Assembly: GCF_001411495.1 (NCBI RefSeq)
Contig: NZ_CP012981.1
Coordinates: 1,984,001-2,048,000, forward strand
DNA length: 64,000 bases
From: Burkholderia cepacia ATCC 25416
Lineage (GTDB): Bacteria > Pseudomonadota > Gammaproteobacteria > Burkholderiales > Burkholderiaceae
Reading direction: 5' to 3'
In this document: in pieces, positions 55,140 to 64,000 of the stretch
How positions within the stretch are numbered: position 1 is the first letter of the stretch
Layout of the letters: the number at the start of each line of letters is the position of its first letter
Notes under the pieces: model-generated
Seen by the model: the letters and a program-made list of their open reading frames with translations, nothing else
What the model was told of the DNA's origin: nothing
Database searches by the model: none
Translations under genes and position numbers: made by a program

Positions 55140-56192
55140 ATGCGGACATTGCAGTTGAATCAAACCATCTCCGGATGGAAGCGGCTGCCGGCCCTCCTGC
55201 TTTGCGCAGCCGCCCTGTTGTCCGTTCAATCCCTTCCTGCCAGCGCCCAGCAACCGGACGATCCCGTCGCGACCCGCAAGGGTGCCGCGGACTGGCTCGA
55301 CCGCGTCCAGCAAGCGGCGCAGCAGCAGAGCTACGAAGGCACGTTCGTCTATCAGCGCGGCGGGTATGTGCAGTCGTCGCGCATTGCGCACGTCGCGTCC
55401 CGCGACGGCGAGTTCGAACGCATCGAGACGCTCGACGGCAAGCCGCGCAAGCTGCTGCGCCACAACGACGAGCTGTACACGTTCGTACCCGAGCGCAAGC
55501 TGTGCGTGGTCGAGCGCCGTCAGACGCGCGACTCGTTCCCCGCGCTGCTCGGCGCGAGCGGCGAGCACGTGATGTCCGTCTACGACGCGAAGTCGCTCGG
55601 CAAGGATCGTGTCGCGGGGATCGACGCGCAGGTCGTCGAGCTCGTGCCGAAGGACGCATACCGCTTCACGTACAAGCTGTGGGCCGATGCGCGCACGGGG
55701 CTGCTGCTGCGTTCGCAGACGCTCGATGCGAACGATCATGTGCTCGAGCAGATCGCGTTCTCGCAATTGCAGACGGGCGGCGCAAGCGGCGACAAGGCCG
55801 CGATCGCGGCCGGCATGCGCAACCTGAGCGGCTGGACGGTCGTGCGCCCGCCGGTTGCGACGGTCGACATGGAAGCGCAGGGCTGGCAACTCGCACCGAG
55901 TGTCGCCGGTTTCCAGAAGATTCGCGAAGTGCGCCGGCCGATGGCCGCGCGCGACGCGGGTGAGCCGCCGATTCCGGTCGATCAGGCCGTCTTCACCGAC
56001 GGTCTCGCGACGATCTCGGTTTTCATCGAGCCGGCCGAAAAGAATACGCGCAAGGAAGGCGCGGGCAGCACCGGTGCAACGAACGTTCTCGTGAAGCGCC
56101 GCGGCGACTACTGGATCACCGTGCTCGGCGAAGTGCCGCCGGCTACGTTGCAGCAGTTCGCGTCTGCCATAGAATACAAGGCTTCCAAGTAA
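55140..56192 (+). CDS. mucB: Sigma-E regulatory protein MucB/RseB
   Basis: Periplasmic protein that protects RseA from cleavage and senses mislocalised lipoprotein or LPS. The 350-residue protein has a signal peptide ending near ASA (about residue 36). The large N-terminal domain binds lipids (SYEGTFVYQRGGYVQSSRIAH, then LRHNDELYTFVPERKLCVVE); the C-terminal domain, from about 210, contacts RseA (GNITVLGE-like WITVLGEVPPATLQQF). Normal family length. Confidence 0.94.
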   Translation: MRTLQLNQTISGWKRLPALLLCAAALLSVQSLPASAQQPDDPVATRKGAADWLDRVQQAAQQQSYEGTFVYQRGGYVQSSRIAHVASRDGEFERIETLDGKPRKLLRHNDELYTFVPERKLCVVERRQTRDSFPALLGASGEHVMSVYDAKSLGKDRVAGIDAQVVELVPKDAYRFTYKLWADARTGLLLRSQTLDANDHVLEQIAFSQLQTGGASGDKAAIAAGMRNLSGWTVVRPPVATVDMEAQGWQLAPSVAGFQKIREVRRPMAARDAGEPPIPVDQAVFTDGLATISVFIEPAEKNTRKEGAGSTGATNVLVKRRGDYWITVLGEVPPATLQQFASAIEYKASK

Positions 56193-56208
56193 CGCTACGG
56201 CTTCCGAC

Positions 56209-57699
56209 ATGATGAAACTCACGCTGCGCAAATGGCTCGCGGCGGCGGCGCTGTCTGCCTGCCTGCCGCTCGTGCCACATACCGCGGTCGCGGTGACGAC
56301 TCCCGCTGCCAGCCTGCCCGACTTCGCCGATCTGGTCGAAAAGGTCGGGCCGGCCGTCGTGAACATCCGGACCACCGCCAACGTGCCGACGAGCAGCGGC
56401 CCGCGCGGGATGCTCCCGCCGGGCTTCGACAACGGCGACATGTCGGAATTCTTCCGGCGCTTCTTCGGCATTCCGCTGCCGCAGGCGCCCGGCAACGGTG
56501 GCGGCAACCCGAAGAACGCGCCGGCGCCGGACAATCCGCCCGACACCGAACAGAATCGTGGCGTCGGTTCGGGTTTCATCGTGTCGGCCGACGGTTACGT
56601 GATGACCAATGCGCACGTCGTCGACGATGCGGACACCATCTACGTGACGCTGACCGACAAGCGCGAATTCAAGGCGAAGCTGATCGGCGTCGACGATCGC
56701 ACGGACGTCGCGGTCGTCAAGATCCAGGCGTCGAACCTGCCGGTCGTCGCGATCGGCGATTCGAACAAGGTGCGTGTCGGCGAATGGGTCGTCGCGATCG
56801 GTTCGCCGTTCGGCCTCGACAACACGGTGACGGCCGGCATCGTCAGCTCGAAGAGCCGCAACACGGGCGACTACCTGCCGTTCATCCAGACCGACGTCGC
56901 CGTGAACCCCGGCAACTCGGGCGGCCCGCTGATCAACATGCAGGGCGAGGTGATCGGCATCAACTCGCAGATCTACAGCCGTACCGGCGGCTTCATGGGC
57001 ATCTCGTTCGCGATCCCGATCGACGAGGCGATGCGCGTGGCCGACCAGCTGAAGGCGACGGGCAAGGTCACGCGCGGCCGGATCGCGGTGGCGATCGGCG
57101 AAGTGACGAAGGACGTGGCCGACTCGATCGGGCTGCCGAAGGCGGAGGGCGCGCTCGTCAGCAGCGTCGAGCCGGGCGGTCCGGCCGACAAGGCGGGCAT
57201 CCAGCCGGGCGACATCATCCTGAAGTTCAATGGCCGTTCGGTCGACACGGCGTCGGATCTGCCGCGCATGGTCGGCGACACGAAGCCGGGCACGAAGGCG
57301 ACGGTCAGCGTGTGGCGCAAGGGTCAGGCACGCGATCTGCCGATCACGATCGCGGAAACCCCGGCCGAATCGACGGCGAAGGCCGAGCAGCGCAAGAACG
57401 CGCCGCAGAAGCCGCGCCAGGCCAACTCGCTCGGTCTGACGGTCAGCGACCTGACGGCGGAGCAGATGAAGACGCTGAAGCTGAAGAACGGCGTGCAGAT
57501 CGACGGCGTCGACGGCCCGGCCGCCCGTGCGGGCTTGCAGCGCGGCGACATCGTGCTGCGTGTCGGCGACACCGACATCACGAACGCGAAGCAGTTCGCC
57601 GAAGTGACCGCGCAGCTCGATCCGCAGAAGGCGGTCGCGGTACTCGTGCGGCGCGGCGACAACACGCAGTTCGTGCCCGTGCGGCCGCGCCAGAAATAA
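56209..57699 (+). CDS. mucD: Periplasmic serine protease MucD/DegP
   Basis: Periplasmic HtrA protease and chaperone induced by sigma-E. The 496-residue protein has a signal peptide (about 1-28), a trypsin-like domain with His136 (TNAHVVDD), Asp166 (DRTDVAVVK) and Ser237 (NPGNSGGPL), and two PDZ domains (about 285-375 and 405-490). A glycine/proline insert at about 90-115 belongs to the LA loop. The gene is 16 bases after mucB. ATG 56212 is equally possible as start. Confidence 0.95.
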   Translation: MMKLTLRKWLAAAALSACLPLVPHTAVAVTTPAASLPDFADLVEKVGPAVVNIRTTANVPTSSGPRGMLPPGFDNGDMSEFFRRFFGIPLPQAPGNGGGNPKNAPAPDNPPDTEQNRGVGSGFIVSADGYVMTNAHVVDDADTIYVTLTDKREFKAKLIGVDDRTDVAVVKIQASNLPVVAIGDSNKVRVGEWVVAIGSPFGLDNTVTAGIVSSKSRNTGDYLPFIQTDVAVNPGNSGGPLINMQGEVIGINSQIYSRTGGFMGISFAIPIDEAMRVADQLKATGKVTRGRIAVAIGEVTKDVADSIGLPKAEGALVSSVEPGGPADKAGIQPGDIILKFNGRSVDTASDLPRMVGDTKPGTKATVSVWRKGQARDLPITIAETPAESTAKAEQRKNAPQKPRQANSLGLTVSDLTAEQMKTLKLKNGVQIDGVDGPAARAGLQRGDIVLRVGDTDITNAKQFAEVTAQLDPQKAVAVLVRRGDNTQFVPVRPRQK

Positions 57700-57706
57700 C
57701 GCGCCG

Positions 57707-57943
57707 ATGTTCACGCTCTACGGCCGCGGCTGGTGCCACCTGTGCGACGACATGCGCGACGCCCTGGCGCCGGTGGCGGCCGAATTCGGTGTTGCGGTCG
57801 ATTACATCGACATCGATACCGATGCGGCACTCGTCGCCCGCTACGACGAGGACGTGCCCGTGCTGCTGCTGGACGGTGCGGAAGTGTGCCGCCACCGGTT
57901 CGACGCCGCGAAGGTGCACGACGCGCTCGCGGCCCGGCGCTGA
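57707..57943 (+). CDS. Glutaredoxin-like thiol protein (DUF836)
   Basis: A 78-residue thioredoxin-fold protein with the redox pair in GWCHLCDDM (Cys10, Cys13) and the cis-proline in DVPVLLLDG. DUF836 members sit at the end of the mucD operon in many proteobacteria. It is seven bases after mucD. Thought to have a glutaredoxin-type role; the target is not known. Confidence 0.88.
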   Translation: MFTLYGRGWCHLCDDMRDALAPVAAEFGVAVDYIDIDTDAALVARYDEDVPVLLLDGAEVCRHRFDAAKVHDALAARR

Positions 57944-58055
57944 AGCCGGGCTGCTGCCTTGCGGCGGCGCCTGGCACCGGGCTTTGCCCGGCGGGCGGCC
58001 CCGGCAGGGTGCCGCGCGGGCCGGCGTTGGAAATACCGCCCGGCGAAGGCCTTTT

Positions 58056-58077
58056 CGGCTAAAATAAGCCGTTTTTT
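58056..58077 (+). terminator. Small terminator before lepA
   Basis: CGGCT and AGCCG five-base arms with a six-base loop precede T6. It would end the rpoE-mucD-glutaredoxin transcript. A TAAAAT at 58060-58065 in the loop could also serve as a -10 box for lepA, so the two readings compete. Confidence 0.55.
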
Positions 58078-58142
58078 CACCGACTTACACAAGGCGTGCT
58101 CAGCGGTCGTCGAGCGCGCCTTTTTCGCTTGATCGGCACTGA

Positions 58143-59936
<1,794 letters not shown>

Positions 59937-59952
59937 CAGGACTGTTCCTTTT

Positions 59953-60846
59953 ATGAATTTTGCGCTGATTCTTTTTGTGCTCGTCATCTTGACGGGCGTA
60001 GCGTGGGTGCTGGACAAACTGGTGTTCCTGCCGCAGCGACGCAAGGCGGCCGACTCGGCGATCGAGGAGTTCGATCGCCAGCAGTCGCGCATCGACAAGC
60101 GTTTCGCGGATGAAAACGCGGTGCAGACGCGTTCGAAGCTGCGCGACGAAAAGCTGCGCCAGCCATGGTGGCTCGAGTACACCGCGAGCTTCTTCCCGGT
60201 GATCCTGGCGGTGTTCGTCGTGCGTTCGTTCGTCGTCGAGCCGTTCAAGATTCCGTCGGGCTCGATGGTGCCGACGCTGCTCGTCGGCGACTTCATCCTC
60301 GTCAACAAGTTCGAATACGGGCTGCGCCTGCCGGTGACGAACACGAAGATCACGCAGGGCAGCCCGCTGTCGCGCGGCGACGTCGTCGTGTTCCGCTATC
60401 CGAAGGATGAGTCGGTCGACTACATCAAGCGCGTGATCGGCCTGCCGGGCGACACCGTCGCATATCAGGACAAGCAGCTCACGATCAACGGCCAGCCGGT
60501 GCCCGAAACGCCGCTGCCCGATTTCTTCGACGACGAGCGCCAGAATTACGCGAAGCAGTTCGAGGAAACGATCGGCAACAAGAAGAACGCGATCCTCAAC
60601 AACCCGGCCGTGCCGCCGTTCGTGATGGGCGCATACGACTATCCGTTTCGCGACAACTGCACGTACAACAGCCGCGGCGTGATCTGCAAGGTGCCGCCCG
60701 GTCACTACTTCATGATGGGCGACAACCGCGACAACAGTGCGGACAGCCGCTACTGGGGTTTCGTGCCGGACCAGAACATCGTCGGCCGCGCGTTCTTCAT
60801 CTGGATGAACTTCAGCGACCTCAAGCGCATCGGTTCCTTCAACTGA
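59953..60846 (+). CDS. lepB: Signal peptidase I
   Basis: Inner-membrane protease that removes signal peptides from exported proteins. The 297-residue protein has two N-terminal helices (about 1-20 and 80-92). The Ser/Lys dyad is Ser104 in PSGSMVPTLL and Lys159 in DYIKRVIGLPGD; the downstream MGDNRDNSADSRYWGFVP is box E. Start at ATG 59953 (MNFALILFVLVI). It forms an operon with lepA; a 14-base hairpin lies between it and rnc. Confidence 0.96.
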   Translation: MNFALILFVLVILTGVAWVLDKLVFLPQRRKAADSAIEEFDRQQSRIDKRFADENAVQTRSKLRDEKLRQPWWLEYTASFFPVILAVFVVRSFVVEPFKIPSGSMVPTLLVGDFILVNKFEYGLRLPVTNTKITQGSPLSRGDVVVFRYPKDESVDYIKRVIGLPGDTVAYQDKQLTINGQPVPETPLPDFFDDERQNYAKQFEETIGNKKNAILNNPAVPPFVMGAYDYPFRDNCTYNSRGVICKVPPGHYFMMGDNRDNSADSRYWGFVPDQNIVGRAFFIWMNFSDLKRIGSFN

Positions 60847-60863
60847 TCGCATCCGGGTCACTC

Positions 60864-60898
60864 GCAATACGCGACGCACGGGCCGCGTCGCGTATTGC
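60864..60898. terminator. Strong hairpin between lepB and rnc
   Basis: GCAATACGCGACGC and GCGTCGCGTATTGC are perfect 14-base arms around a seven-base loop. No T run follows, so it may terminate with Rho, stabilise a 3' end, or act as an RNase III site in the rnc leader. Confidence 0.5.
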
Positions 60899-60986
60899 CG
60901 AACTACTTTAAGAACCGGCGGTAACACCGCCTCGTCACGCCTTTTCGCGTCCGGCCGTGCCGTTTCGGCCCGACCGGCGCCCGCGT

Positions 60987-60992
60987 TATACT
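60987..60992 (+). promoter_or_regulatory. Putative -10 box directly upstream of rnc
   Basis: TATACT ends eight bases before the rnc ATG. If used, transcription would start at or near the start codon, giving a leaderless mRNA. No Shine-Dalgarno sequence lies upstream of the ATG. The -35 (TTCGGC at 60964-60969) is poor. Confidence 0.35.
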
Positions 60993-60999
60993 CCTGCAC

Positions 61000-62226
61000 A
61001 TGCCCCTATCCCAGTTGGAAAGCCGGCTGCGCTACGAATTTCGCAATGCGGAATTGTTGCGCCAGGCTTTGACCCATCGTAGTCACAGTGCCACGCACAA
61101 CGAACGGCTCGAGTTTCTCGGCGATTCCGTTCTGAATTGCGCGGTGGCTGCCCTTTTGTTCCAGCGTTTCAGCAAGCTGGACGAAGGCGATCTGTCGCGC
61201 GTACGCGCCAACCTCGTCAAACAGCAGTCGCTGTACGAAATTGCTCAGGCCCTGAATATCTCGGACGGGCTGCGGCTCGGCGAGGGGGAGTTGCGCAGCG
61301 GCGGGTTCCGCCGCCCGTCGATCCTCGCGGACGCGTTCGAAGCCATCATCGGGGCGGTGTTCCTCGATGGCGGCTTCGAAGCCGCCCAAGGGGTCATCAA
61401 GCGCCTCTATATCCCGATTCTCGACCACATCGATCCGCGCACGCTCGGCAAGGACGCGAAGACGCTGCTGCAGGAATACCTGCAGGGGCACAAGATCGCG
61501 CTGCCGACCTACACGGTGGTCGCGACGCATGGTGCGGCGCACAATCAGCAATTCGAAGTCGAATGCACGGTGCCGAAGCTCGACGTAAAGGTGTCGGGCT
61601 CGGGTGCGAGCCGGCGCGCGGCCGAGCAGGCCGCCGCGAAGAAGGCGCTCGACGAGGTGATGGCGGCCGCGCCGATGCTGGCCGCCAAGCCGAAGCGCTC
61701 GAAAAACGCACGCGGGTCGAAGCATGTCGAACCCGAAATCGTGCCGGGCGTGAAGGGCGTGCAGGAAGCGCTCGACCTGCGCTCGCCGGAGCGCAAGGAA
61801 CGCGCGGCGGCGCGCGAGGCGAGGGCGGCCGGTGCGGCGCCCGCGGCAACCGCGGCGACCGGTAATGAGCCGGCCGCGGCGCCGATGGCCGCGATTCGCG
61901 CGGCGCATGTCGACGCATCTGCCGAGAAGGGTGAGCGGGCGGCGAAGCCGGCGGTCGACAAGGCTGCTGAAAAGCCGGCCGAGCGACCCGACAAGTCCGC
62001 GGAGAAGCCCGCTGAAGCCGTGCCCGCCGCACGCGCAGCCGACAAGCCGGCTGCGCAGGCCGCCGATCCGGCCCCCGCGTCTGCCGAAAAGACTTCCGCC
62101 GGTACCGACTCCGCTTCGCGCACGGCTGCGCGCACGCGCGACACGGCGGCACCGGATTCCGAGACGCCGCCGGGCGGCGTGAGCCTCGCTGCCGCGCAGG
62201 CGCGCGTGGCCGATGCCGACCACTGA
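61000..62226 (+). CDS. rnc: Ribonuclease III with a long C-terminal tail
   Basis: Cleaves double-stranded RNA in rRNA and mRNA processing. The catalytic domain has the signature [12 protein letters not shown] (34-45) and the second acidic set in [12 protein letters not shown] (Asp111, Glu114). The dsRNA-binding domain spans about 152-222 with [19 protein letters not shown] at its end. Residues 230-408 are an Ala/Lys/Glu/Pro-rich disordered extension, with recurring AEKPAE and ADKPA units. E. coli RNase III is only 226 residues, so the tail nearly doubles the protein. Operon partner of era. Confidence 0.95.
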   Translation: MPLSQLESRLRYEFRNAELLRQALTHRSHSATHNERLEFLGDSVLNCAVAALLFQRFSKLDEGDLSRVRANLVKQQSLYEIAQALNISDGLRLGEGELRSGGFRRPSILADAFEAIIGAVFLDGGFEAAQGVIKRLYIPILDHIDPRTLGKDAKTLLQEYLQGHKIALPTYTVVATHGAAHNQQFEVECTVPKLDVKVSGSGASRRAAEQAAAKKALDEVMAAAPMLAAKPKRSKNARGSKHVEPEIVPGVKGVQEALDLRSPERKERAAAREARAAGAAPAATAATGNEPAAAPMAAIRAAHVDASAEKGERAAKPAVDKAAEKPAERPDKSAEKPAEAVPAARAADKPAAQAADPAPASAEKTSAGTDSASRTAARTRDTAAPDSETPPGGVSLAAAQARVADADH

Positions 62227-62286
62227 ATTGCCCATCGATCGTGCCGCGCGCCGCGCGGCCGTTTCCGAACCTGTCTCCCAAACGAT

Positions 62287-63186
62287 ATGAACACTCCCGC
62301 TCCTACCGGTTTCCGTTGCGGCATGATCGCGATCGTGGGCCGCCCGAACGTCGGCAAGTCGACGTTGATGAACGCACTCGTCGGCCAGAAGATCAGCATC
62401 ACGTCGCGCAAGGCGCAGACGACCCGCCACCGCATCACCGGCATCAATACGTTCGACGACGCGCAATTCGTGTTCGTCGACACGCCGGGCTTCCAGACCC
62501 GCCACAGCACCGCGCTGAACCGTTCGCTGAACCGCGCGGTCACGTCGACGCTCACGTCGGTCGACGTGATCCTGTTCGTGATCGAGGCCGGCCGTTTCGG
62601 GCCCGACGACCAGAAGGTGCTCGACCTGATCCCGCCGGGCATGCCGACGCTGCTGATCGCGAACAAGATCGACCGCGTGACCGACAAGGCGTCGCTGTTC
62701 CCGTTCATGCAGCAGATGAGCACGCTGCGCGAATTCACCGAGCTCGTGCCGCTGTCGGCGCAGCGTCCGGAAGACATCAAGCGCCTGCTGGACACGATCA
62801 AGCCGTACCTGCCGGAAGGCGAGCCGATCTACGGCGAGGACGAGCTGACCGACCGCAGCTCGCGTTTCCTCGCCGCCGAAATCCTGCGCGAGAAGGTGTT
62901 CCGCTGGACCGGCGACGAACTGCCGTACACGAGCACCGTGCTGATCGACAAGTTCGAGGAGGAAGGGCGCCTGAAGCGCATCTTCGCGACGATCCTCGTC
63001 GAGCGCGATTCGCACAAGGCGATGGTGATCGGCAAGAAGGGCGAGAAGCTCAAGCAGATCAGCACCGAGGCGCGGATGGACATGGAGAAGCTGTTCGACG
63101 GCCCCGTGTACCTCGAGACCTTCGTGAAGGTGAAGAGCGGCTGGGCCGACAACGAGGCAGGGCTGCGCGCCTATGGGTACGAATGA
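62287..63186 (+). CDS. era: GTPase Era
   Basis: Essential GTPase binding the 16S rRNA 3' end and 30S precursor. The 299-residue protein has G1 [13 protein letters not shown]3 DTPGF and G4 NKID, and the C-terminal KH domain ([20 protein letters not shown]). It follows rnc by 60 bases and overlaps the start of recO by 14 bases. Confidence 0.97.
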   Translation: MNTPAPTGFRCGMIAIVGRPNVGKSTLMNALVGQKISITSRKAQTTRHRITGINTFDDAQFVFVDTPGFQTRHSTALNRSLNRAVTSTLTSVDVILFVIEAGRFGPDDQKVLDLIPPGMPTLLIANKIDRVTDKASLFPFMQQMSTLREFTELVPLSAQRPEDIKRLLDTIKPYLPEGEPIYGEDELTDRSSRFLAAEILREKVFRWTGDELPYTSTVLIDKFEEEGRLKRIFATILVERDSHKAMVIGKKGEKLKQISTEARMDMEKLFDGPVYLETFVKVKSGWADNEAGLRAYGYE

Positions 63187-64000
63187 CGCACTGACGTCGA
63201 CCGAAGACGCGGTGACGGCCGGCGCGAACGACGCGCCGCTGCCGGCACCGCCCGAACCGCCGCGCAAGGCGCGGCGCGCGACGTCTCGCACGTCCGATTT
63301 CCGCGTCGCCGAGCAGCCGGCGTTCGTGCTGCACAGTTACCCGTATCGTGAAACGAGCCTGATCGTCGACGTGCTGACGCGCGATCACGGCAGGCTCGCG
63401 CTCGTCGCGAAGGGCGCGAAGCGCCCGCACTCCGCGCTGCGCGGTGTACTGCAGACTTTCCAGCCGCTGCTGCTGTCGTGGTCGGGCAAATCCGAGGTGC
63501 GCACGCTGACGGGCGCCGAGTGGGTCGGCGGGATGCTGCCGCTCGGCGGCGACGGGCTGCTGTGCGGCTTCTACGCGAACGAGCTGCTCGTGAAATTCTG
63601 CGCGCGCGAGGATCCTCAGCCGCCGCTCTTCAACCACTACGTGCTGACCCTCACGCGCCTTGCCCACGGCGAGCCCGCGGTGCAGGTACTGCGCTCGTTC
63701 GAGCGCGTGCTGTTGCGCGAGACCGGCTACGCGATGGCGCTGAACCGCACGGTCGCGCGCCGCGCGGTCGAGCCTGACCGCCGCTACGTGTTCGATCCCG
63801 AGCGCGGCGTGCGCAACGCGGACGACGAAGTTCCGTCGCACTGGCCGGTCATTTCCGGGCAGACGTTGCTCGACATGGAGCAGGACGATTACCATCGAGC
63901 CCAGACGGTTGCGCAAAGCAAGACGCTGATGCGCTTCCTGCTGAACACCTATCTCGGCGGTACGCCGCTTGCCACGCGTCAGATCCTGATCGACCTGCAA
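63173..64000 (+). CDS. recO: DNA repair protein RecO, partial at the window end
   Basis: The frame from ATG 63173 ([17 protein letters not shown]) runs open to the window end, giving 276 codons without a stop. RecO helps load RecA in RecFOR gap repair. The OB fold lies at about 45-125 ([20 protein letters not shown], then [15 protein letters not shown]), and the helical part includes [19 protein letters not shown]. An N-terminal extension of about 40 residues (Pro/Arg-rich) precedes the domain. Its start overlaps era, which suggests coupling. Confidence 0.9.
   Translation, partial: MGTNDALTSTEDAVTAGANDAPLPAPPEPPRKARRATSRTSDFRVAEQPAFVLHSYPYRETSLIVDVLTRDHGRLALVAKGAKRPHSALRGVLQTFQPLLLSWSGKSEVRTLTGAEWVGGMLPLGGDGLLCGFYANELLVKFCAREDPQPPLFNHYVLTLTRLAHGEPAVQVLRSFERVLLRETGYAMALNRTVARRAVEPDRRYVFDPERGVRNADDEVPSHWPVISGQTLLDMEQDDYHRAQTVAQSKTLMRFLLNTYLGGTPLATRQILIDLQ

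Noticed and set aside
61006..63291. Open frame of 761 codons on the minus strand
   Set aside because: Antisense to rnc and era.

Overview
The window is a chromosomal stretch of a Burkholderia, most likely a Burkholderia cepacia complex member. The evidence is high G+C codon use, the betaproteobacterial order rpsP-rimM-trmD-rplS, the block yceD-rpmF-plsX-fabHDG-acpP-fabF directly followed by rpoE-rseA-mucB-mucD-lepA-lepB-rnc-era-recO, a roughly 1040-residue RNase E, and a VpsR-type regulator beside thyA. The species cannot be fixed from sequence reading alone. No insertion sequence, prophage, CRISPR array, rRNA or integrase was found. The region reads as conserved core genome with a few accessory-looking genes.

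Layout. 1-4349: ribosome maturation operon (rpsP, rimM, trmD, rplS), a CoA-type Nudix hydrolase and a CobD/CbiB-like membrane protein. 4360-6942 (minus): a DUF2007/zinc-ribbon protein, rsgA and a Ste24-type M48 protease. 7060-10999: orn, mog, darP, pmbA, folA. 11271-14593: a small exported protein, a 501-nt regulatory gap with several CTGAA-type inverted repeats, a VpsR-family sigma-54-type activator, and thyA. 14612-18361: a large secreted FecR/DUF6600 protein, an ArsR-type regulator and a 46-residue exported peptide. 18492-26750: a thioesterase, fumC, a MATE exporter, a small S4 protein, an exported Ala/Lys-rich protein, an unknown 260-residue protein, azlCD with an AraC regulator, and creA. 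26831-27147: a tandem tRNA-Asn pair with a near-consensus promoter. 27196-33845: fdxA, pncB, a solitary lutC, an ion antiporter, a glyoxylate/hydroxypyruvate reductase and rmuC. 33879-37836 (minus): a molybdenum cofactor operon moaA-mobA-moeA ending in a small membrane protein and a GNAT acetyltransferase.

37968-46312: rne with a long structured leader, divergent from rluC-HAD phosphatase-Rieske-SppA, then a tetrapyrrole-type methylase and maf on the minus strand. 46534-53262: yceD, rpmF and the fatty acid synthesis cluster. 53275-57943: a YgfX-like membrane protein and the sigma-E envelope stress operon (rpoE, anti-sigma rseA, mucB, protease mucD), followed by a small glutaredoxin-like protein. 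58143-64000: lepA, lepB, rnc, era and a recO cut by the window end.

Functionally the window is dominated by translation and RNA turnover (S16, RimM, TrmD, L19, RsgA, DarP, Orn, RNase E, RluC, L32, LepA, RNase III, Era), envelope and lipid synthesis (PlsX-Fab, RpoE regulon, SppA, LepB), and cofactors (Moco, NAD, folate/thymidylate). I see no clearly new multi-gene system. The best candidates for follow-up are the VpsR-like regulator with its inverted-repeat array and divergent exported protein, the FecR/DUF6600 secreted protein, the three-hairpin rne leader, the porin-like 46-residue peptide, and the long disordered tails on both RNase E and RNase III.
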